A DNA stretch of 64,000 bases. Source: Streptomyces mobaraensis NBRC 13819 = DSM 40847. GTDB lineage: Bacteria; Actinomycetota; Actinomycetes; Streptomycetales; Streptomycetaceae. This document shows, piece by piece, positions 7,560 to 15,827 of the stretch. Location: positions 6,225,501-6,289,500 of the forward strand of contig NZ_CP072827.1 in assembly GCF_017916255.1 (NCBI RefSeq), written 5' to 3'. Under the pieces are notes generated by a model. It saw only the letters and a list, made by a program, of their open reading frames with translations. It searched no databases and was not told the origin of the DNA. A program made the translations under genes and the position numbers. Each line of letters opens with the position of its first letter. Within the stretch, counting starts at the first letter, position 1.

Positions 7560-10500
7560 CCTTCGCGATCCCTCCTCTTCGGATCCGTCGCTCCTGGTAG
7601 GCCCCGGAAGAAGTCGGCGTAGAAGGCCGCCATGTCGCTGACCCGGTCCGGCACCCGGGGGCAGGCGCGTGCCGCGGCGGCGAGGTGGGCGAAGCGCAGG
7701 GCGAGGGCGCGGCGGGCGACGTCGGGGCGGGGGACGGGCTCGGGCGCGGCCTCCAGTTCGAACGTCGGCCCCGCCGTCCGGCCGCGGCGGCCCGAGTCCA
7801 TCGTGACCAGCAGTTCCGCCAGCGGGCGCATGATGCCCGTCATGACGTCGATGGAGGCGTTCATCAGTTTGGAGCGGCGCAGACTGCCGTCGGCGCTCTC
7901 GCCGAAGTGCTGGACCATGAGGCGCAGCATCAGCTCGTACGCCTGGTTGAACAGCCGGGCGACCGCGCGCGCCTCCAGGTCGGTGACGGGGTCCTTGGCC
8001 GCGTCGCCGGTGCCGAGGGTGGGGTTGCGCAGCACGGGATAGGCGGGGTCCCAGGGGAGCAGCCGGCCGTGCGGTCCGGGGGCGCGTTCGGTGGTGAGCA
8101 GTTCGCCGATCCGCAGGAACGTCTCGAAGTGCGAGGTCTCCGGCGGGGGAGCGGCGCCGGAACCGCCCTCGCCCTGTTCGGTGATGAGGTCGACGGCGAA
8201 CAGGGCGCTGGCGAGGTCGTCGACCTCCAGTTGGTAGTCGGGGTGGGCGGTGTTGACGGACTCCCGCAGGAAGAGGTGGTGTTCGCCGCCGCCGCGGCCC
8301 TTCTCCACCAGGAACAGGTCCGGGACGCGCCGCAGGCCCTCCCGGATGGCCGCGTACAGCTCGCTGATCGATCCCCAGGCGCCGGGGTGCGGCGCGGGTG
8401 GGGCGTGCGGAGTGCCCTCCTGGCGCAGTTCGGGGGTGAGGCCGGCGGGCTGCTCGACGGCGATGTACCGCTGGACGCTGCCGATGCTCAGCCCTTCCAG
8501 GGCGAAGTCGAGGGGTACGGGCAGCCGCCCGTTGAGCGTGCCGAAGTCGATCACCGGAACGTGGAACGGTTCGCCGAGCGCCATGATGATGTTGTTGACC
8601 AGCAGGAAGTGGATCATCTCCTCGCGGGCGACGTTCAGCAGGCCGCCGCGGATCCCGTCGTCCAGCGTCGCCCCGCCCTGGCCGCAGACGAGTTCGAGCT
8701 GGCGCGGGGTCCACAGGCCGCGCCGCACGAGGACGCGGCCCGCGCCGTGCGTGGGCAGGGAGAATGCGGCGTACAAGTACTGGAGCATCACGGCCAGTTC
8801 GAGGGTGGCCGCCTGTTTGAGGACGGCCCACAGCCGGCCGCGGGTGGTGATCGGCGGCGGCGCGGTCGGCGGCGCGGGAACGGCGAGCGGCGGGCGGATC
8901 CCGGCCTGCTGGTTGCGGAGGTAGGCGAGGAGCAGCCGGGCCTTCGGGTCGGTGAGGTCGCGGGTGGGCGGCATGTAGTACGTGCGGTCCTTGTTGCGCG
9001 GGTCGCACATCTGCCAGGCCAACTCGGCGTAGGTCTCGACCTTGCAGCGGTCGGCGAGGCTGAACACCTCGGACTTCATGAAGGTCGACACCTGCTCGTA
9101 GTAGGCGAAGACCTCCCGGTGGAGGAGGGCGAAGTCCACGTCCTCGCGCGGGACCGCGTCCAGGTGCCAGTCGTCGGGCAGGACGCGGACCGCCAGCGAG
9201 CCGGCGCCCGCCCAGAAGCGGAGCGCGTCCGCGTCGTCGTAGGCGGTCCAGGCGGAGCCGGGGGCGCGGGGGTCGGTGCCCGGGGTGTCGGCGGGGCCGG
9301 TCGAGAGCAGGACGCGGCAGGTGCCGGCGCGGTCGCCGCGGAGGAGGAGGCGGGCGTGGCCCTGGGCGTTGGTGGTGAGGGTGCACTCCGGGGTGTACGG
9401 CGTGGGGGCGGGCGCGGGTGCAGGGCTCGCGGTGCGCGCTCGGCCGGCCGGTGCGGGGGCGCCGCCGACGGGGCCGTGCGGTACGGCGCCCGGTGCGCCG
9501 ACCGTTTCGCCGGTCCGGCCGTCCGGTCCGCTGTCCGTTCCGCCCACCGGGTCGTTCGGCGTGCTGCCTGTGCTGCCATCCGTTCTGCCCGACCCGCCCC
9601 CCGGACCGGCATCCGATTCCCCGCCCGGTTCCCCACCCGCCTCCTCGCCCCGCCCCGCCCGCACCCCCAGCACCACAGCATCCGCGCAGCGCGCCCCCGG
9701 CGTGCCCGCCACGCGGTCGGCGGGGAGTGCGCGCGGGTTGTAGTACTGGCGGACGCGCACCTCCACGGGTGCCGGGCGCCCGCGGACGAACGAGCGCAGG
9801 CGCACCGGGACGGCGTGGTCGGCGCCGCGCGCGCGGTCGCGGTGGTGGAGCACCACGAACGCGTCGTCCGACTGCACGACGGCCTCCCGCTCGGCCAGCA
9901 GCACCCGCCGCCGCCCGCCGGGAGCCGTCCGGGTCAGGAACAGCCGCTCGTCCCCGGCCTCCGGAGAGCCTGCGGCCCGGGCCAGGGAATCGGCCCGGTC
10001 CACGGTGACGAGCCCCGACGTCGCGTCCGAGGGGTACGCGCCGGCGGGCAGCCGGGCGACGAGCGTCCCCGACGCCGTCCACAGCTCCAAGTCGCCCAGG
10101 TCCAGAGCGGGACCGAGCGCGTGCAGCGGACCCGGACCCGCCTCCTCCGCCCGATGCGTGACCGGAACGGCGGTGATCATGTCCAGGACCGCGAGATCGT
10201 CCGTCAGCCGCAGCGAGAGATGGCGCAACGGGCTCCCGGGGACGGGTTCCAGCAGCCGCCCCGCCGGATAGGTGCGCATTTCGTGCGCGTACCAGGGGGC
10301 GACCGTGCCGCGGACGCGCCAGTGCACAGGCGCGTCGGGGACGACGGGGGTGCTCATGCCGTCCAGGGCGAACCGGACGACGAGCCCGTCCGCACCGCCC
10401 CCCGCGACCGCCGACCGCAGCGCCTCCGCGACGGGGGAGCGGACCGCGCCGGGCGGCCACTCCGCCTCCTCGCGGACGACCACGAACTGGTGCACGGCGG

Positions 10501-11110
10501 CGTACCGCAACTGCTCGGCGAGGATGTGCTCGCCGACGTCGAGGATCCGCCCGAACTGCACCCATCGCGGCGGCTGGAAGCCGGTGACGCCCCCGGTGAA
10601 CAGGTAGCCGTCGTCGTGCGAGCGGCCCAGCCGGCCGACGCCGAACCGGCCGGTCATCAGGGCCGTCGTCCACCGCGACGCGGGATCGAGGTCGAAGACG
10701 CGGGCGCGGTTGACGGTGGTGCGCAGGTAGGGGTTGTAGTGGCCCCAGACGTCCACGGCACGCCCGACGACGGGGTCCTCGGTGTCCGTCCGCCCGTCCG
10801 GGCCCTGGACGGCGGTGACGCGCGCGTCGAAGAGGAAGTGCCCGTTCCCGTCGAGGTTCCAGCCCGTCGCCACGCTGAAATCGCCGTCCGGGCAGGGGCG
10901 TCCGCGGCGGTCGTAGCGGGGTCCGCGGCGGCGCAGCCAGGCGTGGTACTCGGCGGCCGGCCGGTCGGCGGGGAACGGGACGGGCTCCGGTCCGTCGTCG
11001 ACGAGGGTGCGCGGACCCGCCATGTCCACCAGGCCGTTGCGCGGCCCGGTGGGCAGCCGGGTGGTGGCGACGCCGGCGAAGTGCAGGCGGGGCAGGTCGA
11101 AGACGCTCAC
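7556..11110 (-). CDS. rebD: Chromopyrrolate synthase, RebD/StaD/VioB family (iminophenylpyruvate/IPA-imine dimer synthase)
   Basis: 1184 aa. The GTG at 11110 overlaps the rebO stop (GTGA) and yields the family N-terminus MSVFDLPRLHFAG. The C-terminal half has ferritin-like helices typical of VioB/RebD: TLELAVMLQYLYAAFSL, then REEMIHFLLVNNIIMALGEP. Members are heme proteins that join two indole-3-pyruvate imines from the oxidase partner to give chromopyrrolic acid. RebD is about 1013 aa. The extra length is partly explained by a Gly/Pro/Ala/Thr-rich insertion of about 90 residues (roughly 485-572, near nt 9390-9660) between two otherwise conserved-looking parts. The stop overlaps the rebC-like start. 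Confidence 0.93.
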   Translation of the reverse strand: MSVFDLPRLHFAGVATTRLPTGPRNGLVDMAGPRTLVDDGPEPVPFPADRPAAEYHAWLRRRGPRYDRRGRPCPDGDFSVATGWNLDGNGHFLFDARVTAVQGPDGRTDTEDPVVGRAVDVWGHYNPYLRTTVNRARVFDLDPASRWTTALMTGRFGVGRLGRSHDDGYLFTGGVTGFQPPRWVQFGRILDVGEHILAEQLRYAAVHQFVVVREEAEWPPGAVRSPVAEALRSAVAGGGADGLVVRFALDGMSTPVVPDAPVHWRVRGTVAPWYAHEMRTYPAGRLLEPVPGSPLRHLSLRLTDDLAVLDMITAVPVTHRAEEAGPGPLHALGPALDLGDLELWTASGTLVARLPAGAYPSDATSGLVTVDRADSLARAAGSPEAGDERLFLTRTAPGGRRRVLLAEREAVVQSDDAFVVLHHRDRARGADHAVPVRLRSFVRGRPAPVEVRVRQYYNPRALPADRVAGTPGARCADAVVLGVRAGRGEEAGGEPGGESDAGPGGGSGRTDGSTGSTPNDPVGGTDSGPDGRTGETVGAPGAVPHGPVGGAPAPAGRARTASPAPAPAPTPYTPECTLTTNAQGHARLLLRGDRAGTCRVLLSTGPADTPGTDPRAPGSAWTAYDDADALRFWAGAGSLAVRVLPDDWHLDAVPREDVDFALLHREVFAYYEQVSTFMKSEVFSLADRCKVETYAELAWQMCDPRNKDRTYYMPPTRDLTDPKARLLLAYLRNQQAGIRPPLAVPAPPTAPPPITTRGRLWAVLKQAATLELAVMLQYLYAAFSLPTHGAGRVLVRRGLWTPRQLELVCGQGGATLDDGIRGGLLNVAREEMIHFLLVNNIIMALGEPFHVPVIDFGTLNGRLPVPLDFALEGLSIGSVQRYIAVEQPAGLTPELRQEGTPHAPPAPHPGAWGSISELYAAIREGLRRVPDLFLVEKGRGGGEHHLFLRESVNTAHPDYQLEVDDLASALFAVDLITEQGEGGSGAAPPPETSHFETFLRIGELLTTERAPGPHGRLLPWDPAYPVLRNPTLGTGDAAKDPVTDLEARAVARLFNQAYELMLRLMVQHFGESADGSLRRSKLMNASIDVMTGIMRPLAELLVTMDSGRRGRTAGPTFELEAAPEPVPRPDVARRALALRFAHLAAAARACPRVPDRVSDMAAFYADFFRGLPGATDPKRRDREG

Positions 11111-12669
11111 CGCAGGGCCCCCGCGCGCCCCCGGCGGCCGGATACGCCGATGACGCGGGCCGGCGGCGCGTAGTGGACGACCTGGTGGACGGCGTGCAGC
11201 GCGGACTCGATGGCGCCCTCGATCCAGGCGGGCGCCGTGGAGCAGTGCTCGCCCGCGAAGAACAGCCGGCCGGCCGGGCGGGCCGCGCGCAGCCGTTCCA
11301 TCTCGCACTCGGCCGCCGACCTGCCCCAGCGGGTGGCGCAGCCGCCGCTCCACCGCGACTGCCCCCAGACGGCGCTCGCCGAGCCCAGCACCATGCCGGG
11401 CCGCCGGAGCCGGGGGTGGGCGGCGGCGAGTTCGTCGAGGACGAGCCGGTGCCGCCGGCGGGCCGGCAGCCGGCCGATCCGCTCGGCCTCGTCGCCGATG
11501 GTGTAACTGGCGAGCAGCGCGGCGCCGTTGCCGGGGGAGTCGCCGACCGCGTCCTCCGCGCGGTCGTCCGCCGCCGGGTAGTAGGTCTGGCGTATCAGCC
11601 CCCCGGTGAACGACGCGCCGCCCCGGATGCCCTCCTCCCGCCAGAAGGGCTCCCGGCAGTGGAGCGCCACCTTGGTCGCAGGGCAGTAGACGACGTCCTC
11701 GAGCACGGCGCGCTTGTCGTCGTCCACGCCGCTGAGCCGGACCCGCCGGAGTGCCGGGAAGGGCAGGGTGCAGACGACGAAGTCGGCCTGTTCCACCGTG
11801 GTGCGCGCCCCGGCGCGGACACGGACGAGCACGCCGTCGTCCCGGACGTCGATGCCGACGACCCGACGCCCGCAGGAGAGGCGGCCCTTGAGCCGGCCGG
11901 CGAGCCGGCGCGGCAGCTGGTCCATGCCGCCGTGCAGCCGGAGGAGGGCGGGGCTGGTCTCCGTGAGGATGTCGTCCAGGAAACTGTTGAGGCGTCCGCT
12001 GCACCCGGTGCGGATCTCCGGGTGGGCGGAGAACAGGGAGTGCAGGTCGATCCGGTCGCGCGCCGGACCGCGCAGGTGGGGGGCCAGGTCGAGGCGGGCG
12101 ACGAGGTCGAGGAGCTGGCGGTGCAGGTCGTCGCGGAGCGCCGCGCGCAGCTCGGGCGGGGCGGTGGCGTCGACGACGGCGGTCAGCCAGGCGCCGAAGG
12201 CGATGGCCGGGGCGGCGTACCGGCGGTCGCCGCCGCGCAGCGCGAGTTCGGCGCGGAAGGTCTCGCACAGTGGCCCGGAGGCGTCCCGGACCCGGACGAA
12301 ACCCGTGGGAACGCGCAGGAAGGCGTTCTCCTCGGAGAGGAGCGTGGTGAACCTGCGCAGATTTCCCGTGAGCCCCATCCGGTCGATGTATTCGAGGGTG
12401 AGGCGGTGGTGCGCCGGAATGCGCATGGCGCCCAGTTCGACCGTCGGCGCGTCCGGCCCGGTGCCGAAGCGGTGGGTGAGGACGCGCCCGCCGATACGGG
12501 TGTCGCCCTCGATCACCTCGACGTGGAAACCGCGGCGTTCCAGCTCGTAGGCGGTGGTGAGCCCCGCCACCCCGGCTCCCAGCACCAGGACGCGTGGTCG
12601 CCCGCCCCCGCTCCCGCCGACACCCTCGTCGAATGTGTGCACATGCCAAACTTCAGGCGTGCCGGACAT
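11107..12669 (-). CDS. rebO: Flavin-dependent L-tryptophan oxidase, RebO/StaO/VioA-like
   Basis: 520 aa, ATG at 12669 with a G-rich ribosome site (GGGGGGAA). A flavin amine-oxidase fold is clear: VLVLGAGVAGLTTAYELERRG at the N-terminus, ELGAMRIPAHHRLTLEY next, and the C-terminal GRLFFAGEHCSTAPAWIEGAIES region that closes the FAD site. In indolocarbazole and violacein pathways this enzyme converts Trp (or chloro-Trp) to the indolepyruvate imine consumed by RebD/VioB, with which it is 4-nt overlapped here. No tryptophan halogenase is visible nearby, suggesting an unchlorinated substrate. It is the first gene of the leftward rebO-rebD-rebC operon. Confidence 0.9.
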   Translation of the reverse strand: MSGTPEVWHVHTFDEGVGGSGGGRPRVLVLGAGVAGLTTAYELERRGFHVEVIEGDTRIGGRVLTHRFGTGPDAPTVELGAMRIPAHHRLTLEYIDRMGLTGNLRRFTTLLSEENAFLRVPTGFVRVRDASGPLCETFRAELALRGGDRRYAAPAIAFGAWLTAVVDATAPPELRAALRDDLHRQLLDLVARLDLAPHLRGPARDRIDLHSLFSAHPEIRTGCSGRLNSFLDDILTETSPALLRLHGGMDQLPRRLAGRLKGRLSCGRRVVGIDVRDDGVLVRVRAGARTTVEQADFVVCTLPFPALRRVRLSGVDDDKRAVLEDVVYCPATKVALHCREPFWREEGIRGGASFTGGLIRQTYYPAADDRAEDAVGDSPGNGAALLASYTIGDEAERIGRLPARRRHRLVLDELAAAHPRLRRPGMVLGSASAVWGQSRWSGGCATRWGRSAAECEMERLRAARPAGRLFFAGEHCSTAPAWIEGAIESALHAVHQVVHYAPPARVIGVSGRRGRAGALR

Positions 12670-13052
12670 CGTGGTTCCCCCCGCAAATGTGACCTATTTC
12701 CATTTTGTGGTTCCTAAAGACGCCACGGGATCGCGAGTCGCACAGCGGTTTTTCCGGACAGGGCGGACTTGTGAGCATTGCGGCAGGTCGGCAGGCCGGA
12801 GGCGTAGAGGAATTACGCGCCCGGGGTAAGCGGGACCCCAGGCCGTTGCGGAACACGGATCACGCGGAGCGCTCGCCCGCCGCGCGACGGAAGGACCGCC
12901 CGGCCCGCTGTGAGCTCCACGGCAGCCCCACCCCCGGGTCGTACTCCATCGGGAGTACGGAGAACCCCGTTCCCAGGGACGAGGACGCACCGCGCGGGGC
13001 GCGGCATCGTGGAAGGTATGAAGGACGACGGTACGGACCACAGGGGCACCCC
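12670..13052. promoter_or_regulatory. Divergent control region of the bisindole cluster with 20-bp dyad
   Basis: 383 nt separate rebO (minus) from the exporter (plus). A perfect dyad lies at 12940-12959: CGTACTCC, 4-nt spacer ATCG, GGAGTACG. It is a plausible operator for a regulator controlling one or both directions; no regulator gene lies in the cluster. A 12-codon frame, MKDDGTDHRGTP, runs 13018-13056 and its TGA overlaps the exporter GTG. It has no good ribosome site and may be chance. No clear -35/-10 pair was identified. Confidence 0.5.
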
Positions 13053-14276
13053 GTGAGCCTCCTCGCGCTCTCGGTACTGCTCTGCCTGGTGTCCGCCGTC
13101 TGCTACGCGGCGGCGGCCATCGTGCAGGAGCGGGTCGCCGCGACGGCCGGCGAGGGGATCCGCGGGCCGCTGCGCAGCGGAGCCTGGTGGGGCGCCGTGG
13201 CCCTGACCGGCCTGGGCGCCGGGCTGCACGTCCTGGCGCTCGCCTGGGGACCGCTCAGCCTGGTGCAGCCGATGGGGGCGCTCACGATCGTCTTCGCGCT
13301 GCCCATGGCCGCCGTCTTCGCGCACCGGCCCGTCGGCGCCGCCGGCTACCGCGGGGCGCTGCTGGCCACCGGCGGCCTCGCCGGCCTGCTCGCGCTCACC
13401 GGGCCGCCCGGCACGGAATCCCTGCCCGCCGGTGAACGTCCGCTGCTCGCCGCCGGGATGGGCGCCGCCGTGGCCCTCACGGCCCTCGTCGCCCGCCGGG
13501 CGCGACGGCCCGTCGTCCGCGGCGTCCTCCTGGCCACGGCGGCGGGTGTCGCCTTCGGCATGGGCTCGGTCTTCACCAAGGCCGCGGCCGAGGACGTCAC
13601 CGGGCACCGGACGGAGGCGCTCCTCCCGACGCTCGCCATCACGGCGGTCCTCGCCTCGGCCGGCATGGTGCTCTCCCAGGCGTCCTACCGCGGCGCGGGC
13701 CTCGCCGCCCCGCTGGCCACCGTCACCGTCGTCAACCCCGTGGTGGCCGCGGCCGTGGGGATCTGCTGCCTGGACGAAGCGTTCCGCCACGGCCTGACGG
13801 GCGGGGTGCTCGCCGGCCTGGCGGGCGCCGCCGCGGCGGCGGGGGTGGTCATCCTGACGTTCCGGGGCGCGGTGGAGGTGTCCGGTGCGGCGGGGGCGGA
13901 GGCGGTGGAGGTGTCCGGTGCGGCGGGGGCAGAGGCGGCGGAGGTTTCTGGTGCGGCCGGGGAGGAGGCGCCGTCGGCGGGTCTCGTCGGCCGGCAGCGG
14001 GAGGGGCGGGCACCGGCGTGGCCACCGCTGCCCGACGGCACGGGGGCCGGTCCCGGTCCCGGCGCGTACGGTCCGTGCGTGCCGCCGGACGGGGAGGCGT
14101 CCGGGGCGGCGTCTGCGCCTACGGCCGGGTCGGGGTCCGGTTCTTCGTCCACGCCGCCCGGGTCGACGTCCGCGCCGCCCGGGTCGCTTCCCGGGCCGGC
14201 CCGGGGGCCCGTCACCCGCTCCGGCCGACGGTGCCTGGTCTCGCCGTCGGCGCGACAGCGGTCCCGGACGGGCTGA
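13053..14276 (+). CDS. DMT/EamA-type membrane transporter with repetitive C-terminal tail
   Basis: 407 aa from the GTG at 13053. Residues 1-275 are almost continuous hydrophobic helices (LALSVLLCLVSAVCYAAAA, LHVLALAWGPLSLVQPMGAL, later VVNPVVAAAVGICC), as in drug/metabolite transporters of the inner membrane. The remaining ~130 residues are Pro/Gly/Ser/Ala-rich and begin with three 11-residue repeats of AVEVSGAAGAE type, probably a disordered cytoplasmic tail. Lying divergent from rebO, it is a candidate exporter of the bisindole product, though this family also includes metabolite exporters and proteins of unknown role. Earlier in-frame starts lack hydrophobic sequence and ribosome sites. 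Confidence 0.75.
   Translation: MSLLALSVLLCLVSAVCYAAAAIVQERVAATAGEGIRGPLRSGAWWGAVALTGLGAGLHVLALAWGPLSLVQPMGALTIVFALPMAAVFAHRPVGAAGYRGALLATGGLAGLLALTGPPGTESLPAGERPLLAAGMGAAVALTALVARRARRPVVRGVLLATAAGVAFGMGSVFTKAAAEDVTGHRTEALLPTLAITAVLASAGMVLSQASYRGAGLAAPLATVTVVNPVVAAAVGICCLDEAFRHGLTGGVLAGLAGAAAAAGVVILTFRGAVEVSGAAGAEAVEVSGAAGAEAAEVSGAAGEEAPSAGLVGRQREGRAPAWPPLPDGTGAGPGPGAYGPCVPPDGEASGAASAPTAGSGSGSSSTPPGSTSAPPGSLPGPARGPVTRSGRRCLVSPSARQRSRTG
13870..13968. repeat. 33-bp coding tandem repeat (three copies)
   Basis: Copies at 13870-13902, 13903-13935 and 13936-13968 encode an 11-residue unit (AVEVSGAAGAE with minor changes). The repeat marks the junction of the transporter's membrane part and its low-complexity tail. 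Confidence 0.85.
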
Positions 14277-14778
14277 GGCGGTGCCGGATGGGCTGCGATG
14301 CTCATCCCGGGCGGGCTCAGGGGGAGCCGAACGGGCCAGGGTGGTCCCGGGCGGGCTGAGGCGGTTCCGGATGGCCTGGGGCAGCTCCGACCAGGCCGGC
14401 GCGGGCCGGAACGGACTGAGGCGGCCCCGGGCGAGCCGCGACGGTTCCGACCAGGCCCGCGCGGATCCGTACCGGCCCGCGCGGATCCGTACGCGATGAC
14501 GGCGGTTTCCACGGCCCGCCGCCGCAGCTGGGAAGCCACACACGGCCGACGCGACAGGCAGGCAGGCCACCCCGGTTGAAGCACCGGCCCGCGCGCGGGC
14601 GACTCCCGCCGGTTCAGCCCGCCATGTCCCCGCGCCGACACCGCACCGCCACCCCGCGCCACGGAAGCCGGCCCTCCACGGGCCGGAACCGCACCGTGGT
14701 GCCCGTACGTTCGCGGCGCCACCATGGGTGCCGGCCGCGTCAGAGCCGACGCGCGCCGCCGTCTACCGAGGAGCGCCC
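14277..14778. repeat. Degenerate GC-rich repeat region, including a 60-bp tandem duplication
   Basis: This 502-nt gap after the transporter shows no convincing gene. Two 60-bp copies lie at 14352-14411 and 14412-14471, both containing CTGAGGCGG and TCCGACCAGGCC/C. A related start occurs at 14269. An 18-mer ending GCGCGGATCCGTAC is repeated at 14455-14472 and 14475-14492. The remainder to 14778 is GC-rich without recognised signals until the pyrophosphatase ribosome site. Confidence 0.7.
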
Positions 14779-15279
14779 GTGGACTTCGACGTCGTCGTGG
14801 AGATCCCGCAAGGCAGCCGCAACAAGTACGAGATGGACCACCGGCTCGGGCGCATCCGGCTGGACCGGCTGCTGTTCACGTCCACCTGGTACCCCGCCGA
14901 CTACGGCTATGTGGACGGCACCCTGGGTGCCGACGGGCAGCCGCTGGACGCTCTCGTCCTGGCCGGGGACCCCACCTTCCCCGGGGTGGTGATCCGCTGC
15001 CGGGCGATCGGCATGTTCCGGATGCGGGACGAACAGGGCGAGGACGACAAGGTGCTGTGCGTACCGGCCGCCGACCCCCGCCACGAGCACCTGCGCGACC
15101 TGCGGCACCTCCCCGAGTACGACCGGCTGGAGATCCAGCACTTCTTCGAGGTCTACAAGGAACTCGAACCGGGCAAGTCCGTCGAGAACGCCTGCTGGGC
15201 CGACCGCGCGGCGGCCGAGGCGGAGATCCTCGCCTCCCGCGCCCGCGCCGGGAACGCGTCGGAAGGGCCGACCCGGTAG
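14779..15279 (+). CDS. ppa: Inorganic pyrophosphatase
   Basis: 166 aa. The GTG at 14779 follows GAGGAG by 5 nt and gives the usual family start (M)DFDVVVEIPQGSRNKYE. An in-frame start at 14728 would add an unusual tail. Family I motifs are intact: the metal-binding region YVDGTLGADGQPLDALVL contains the D-x-x-D-x-x-D acidic pattern, and Glu, Lys and Arg residues of EIPQGSRNKYE contribute to the active site. The cytosolic enzyme hydrolyses PPi to drive biosynthesis. It is apparently monocistronic. Confidence 0.96.
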   Translation: MDFDVVVEIPQGSRNKYEMDHRLGRIRLDRLLFTSTWYPADYGYVDGTLGADGQPLDALVLAGDPTFPGVVIRCRAIGMFRMRDEQGEDDKVLCVPAADPRHEHLRDLRHLPEYDRLEIQHFFEVYKELEPGKSVENACWADRAAAEAEILASRARAGNASEGPTR

Positions 15280-15294
15280 GAGCCACGGATCGCA

Positions 15295-15363
15295 CCGCCG
15301 GCCGCTCCGCACCACCGAATCACCGCACCACCGCACACCACCGCACCACCGAACGGCCGGCGG
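15295..15363 (+). terminator. Long-loop inverted repeat after ppa
   Basis: CCGCCGGCCG (15295-15304) and CGGCCGGCGG (15354-15363) are perfectly complementary around a 49-nt loop made of CCGCACCAC-like repeats. It lies 15 nt after ppa and 50 nt before the convergent SsgA-like stop, so it may terminate ppa. There is no T-tract. Confidence 0.45.
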
Positions 15364-15413
15364 TCGAAGCCCCCTCCCCCACCATCCCCCACGCCAATCC
15401 GACCGGTCGGTAT

Positions 15414-15827
15414 TCAGAGCTGACGCAGCAGCGCCTCGACGCCCCCGTCGACGTCGAGGCACCCGGCCTCGCCACCCACCGGCACCAGCGCGTACGAACG
15501 CGCCAGAAATCCGCGCAGTTCGGCGGTGTCGATCTGCACCATGGCCACGCCCTCCGGCGCGTGGAACTCCAGGACCGTCCGCTCCGGCCCGCACGGCCAG
15601 ACCCGGACGTCGCCGCCGCCCGACGGGGACAGCAGTCCGCCGGCCAGCAGTTCGCGCGCGAACGCCCACTCGACCTCGGCGCCGTCGAGCGAGGCGGCCG
15701 CCGGGAAGGCGATGCGCACCGCGAAGGGGTCGGCGCGCCGGTACCGGAGCTGGGCGGGGACGGAACGGGTCTGCGGGGAGGACGCGATGAGTCGGGCCTG
15801 GACGGCCTGGTCGATGACGGTGGGCAA
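15414..15827 (-). CDS. SsgA-like (SALP) sporulation/cell division regulator
   Basis: 137 aa. The frame opens upstream, but the TTG at 15827 has GGGAGAAGG 4 nt before it and fits the family's usual length. Signature segments are visible: VPAQLRYRRADPFAVRIAF (family P-x-x-L-x-Y-x-x-x-D-P-x-A-V/I), WAFARELLAGGLLSPSGGGDV (WxFxRxLLxxGL.PxGxGDV), then a C-terminal AELRGFLARSYALVP. SsgA-like proteins are found in sporulating actinomycetes and place or activate the divisome and cell-wall machinery. Which paralogue this is cannot be told. A leader with lower GC precedes it. Confidence 0.9.
   Translation of the reverse strand: MPTVIDQAVQARLIASSPQTRSVPAQLRYRRADPFAVRIAFPAAASLDGAEVEWAFARELLAGGLLSPSGGGDVRVWPCGPERTVLEFHAPEGVAMVQIDTAELRGFLARSYALVPVGGEAGCLDVDGGVEALLRQL

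Noticed and set aside
7556..11110. Violacein-type pathway based on the VioA/VioB similarity
   Set aside because: No VioE-, VioC- or VioD-like gene is seen, while RebC/StaC- and P450-like genes are present, which fits indolocarbazole-type chemistry.
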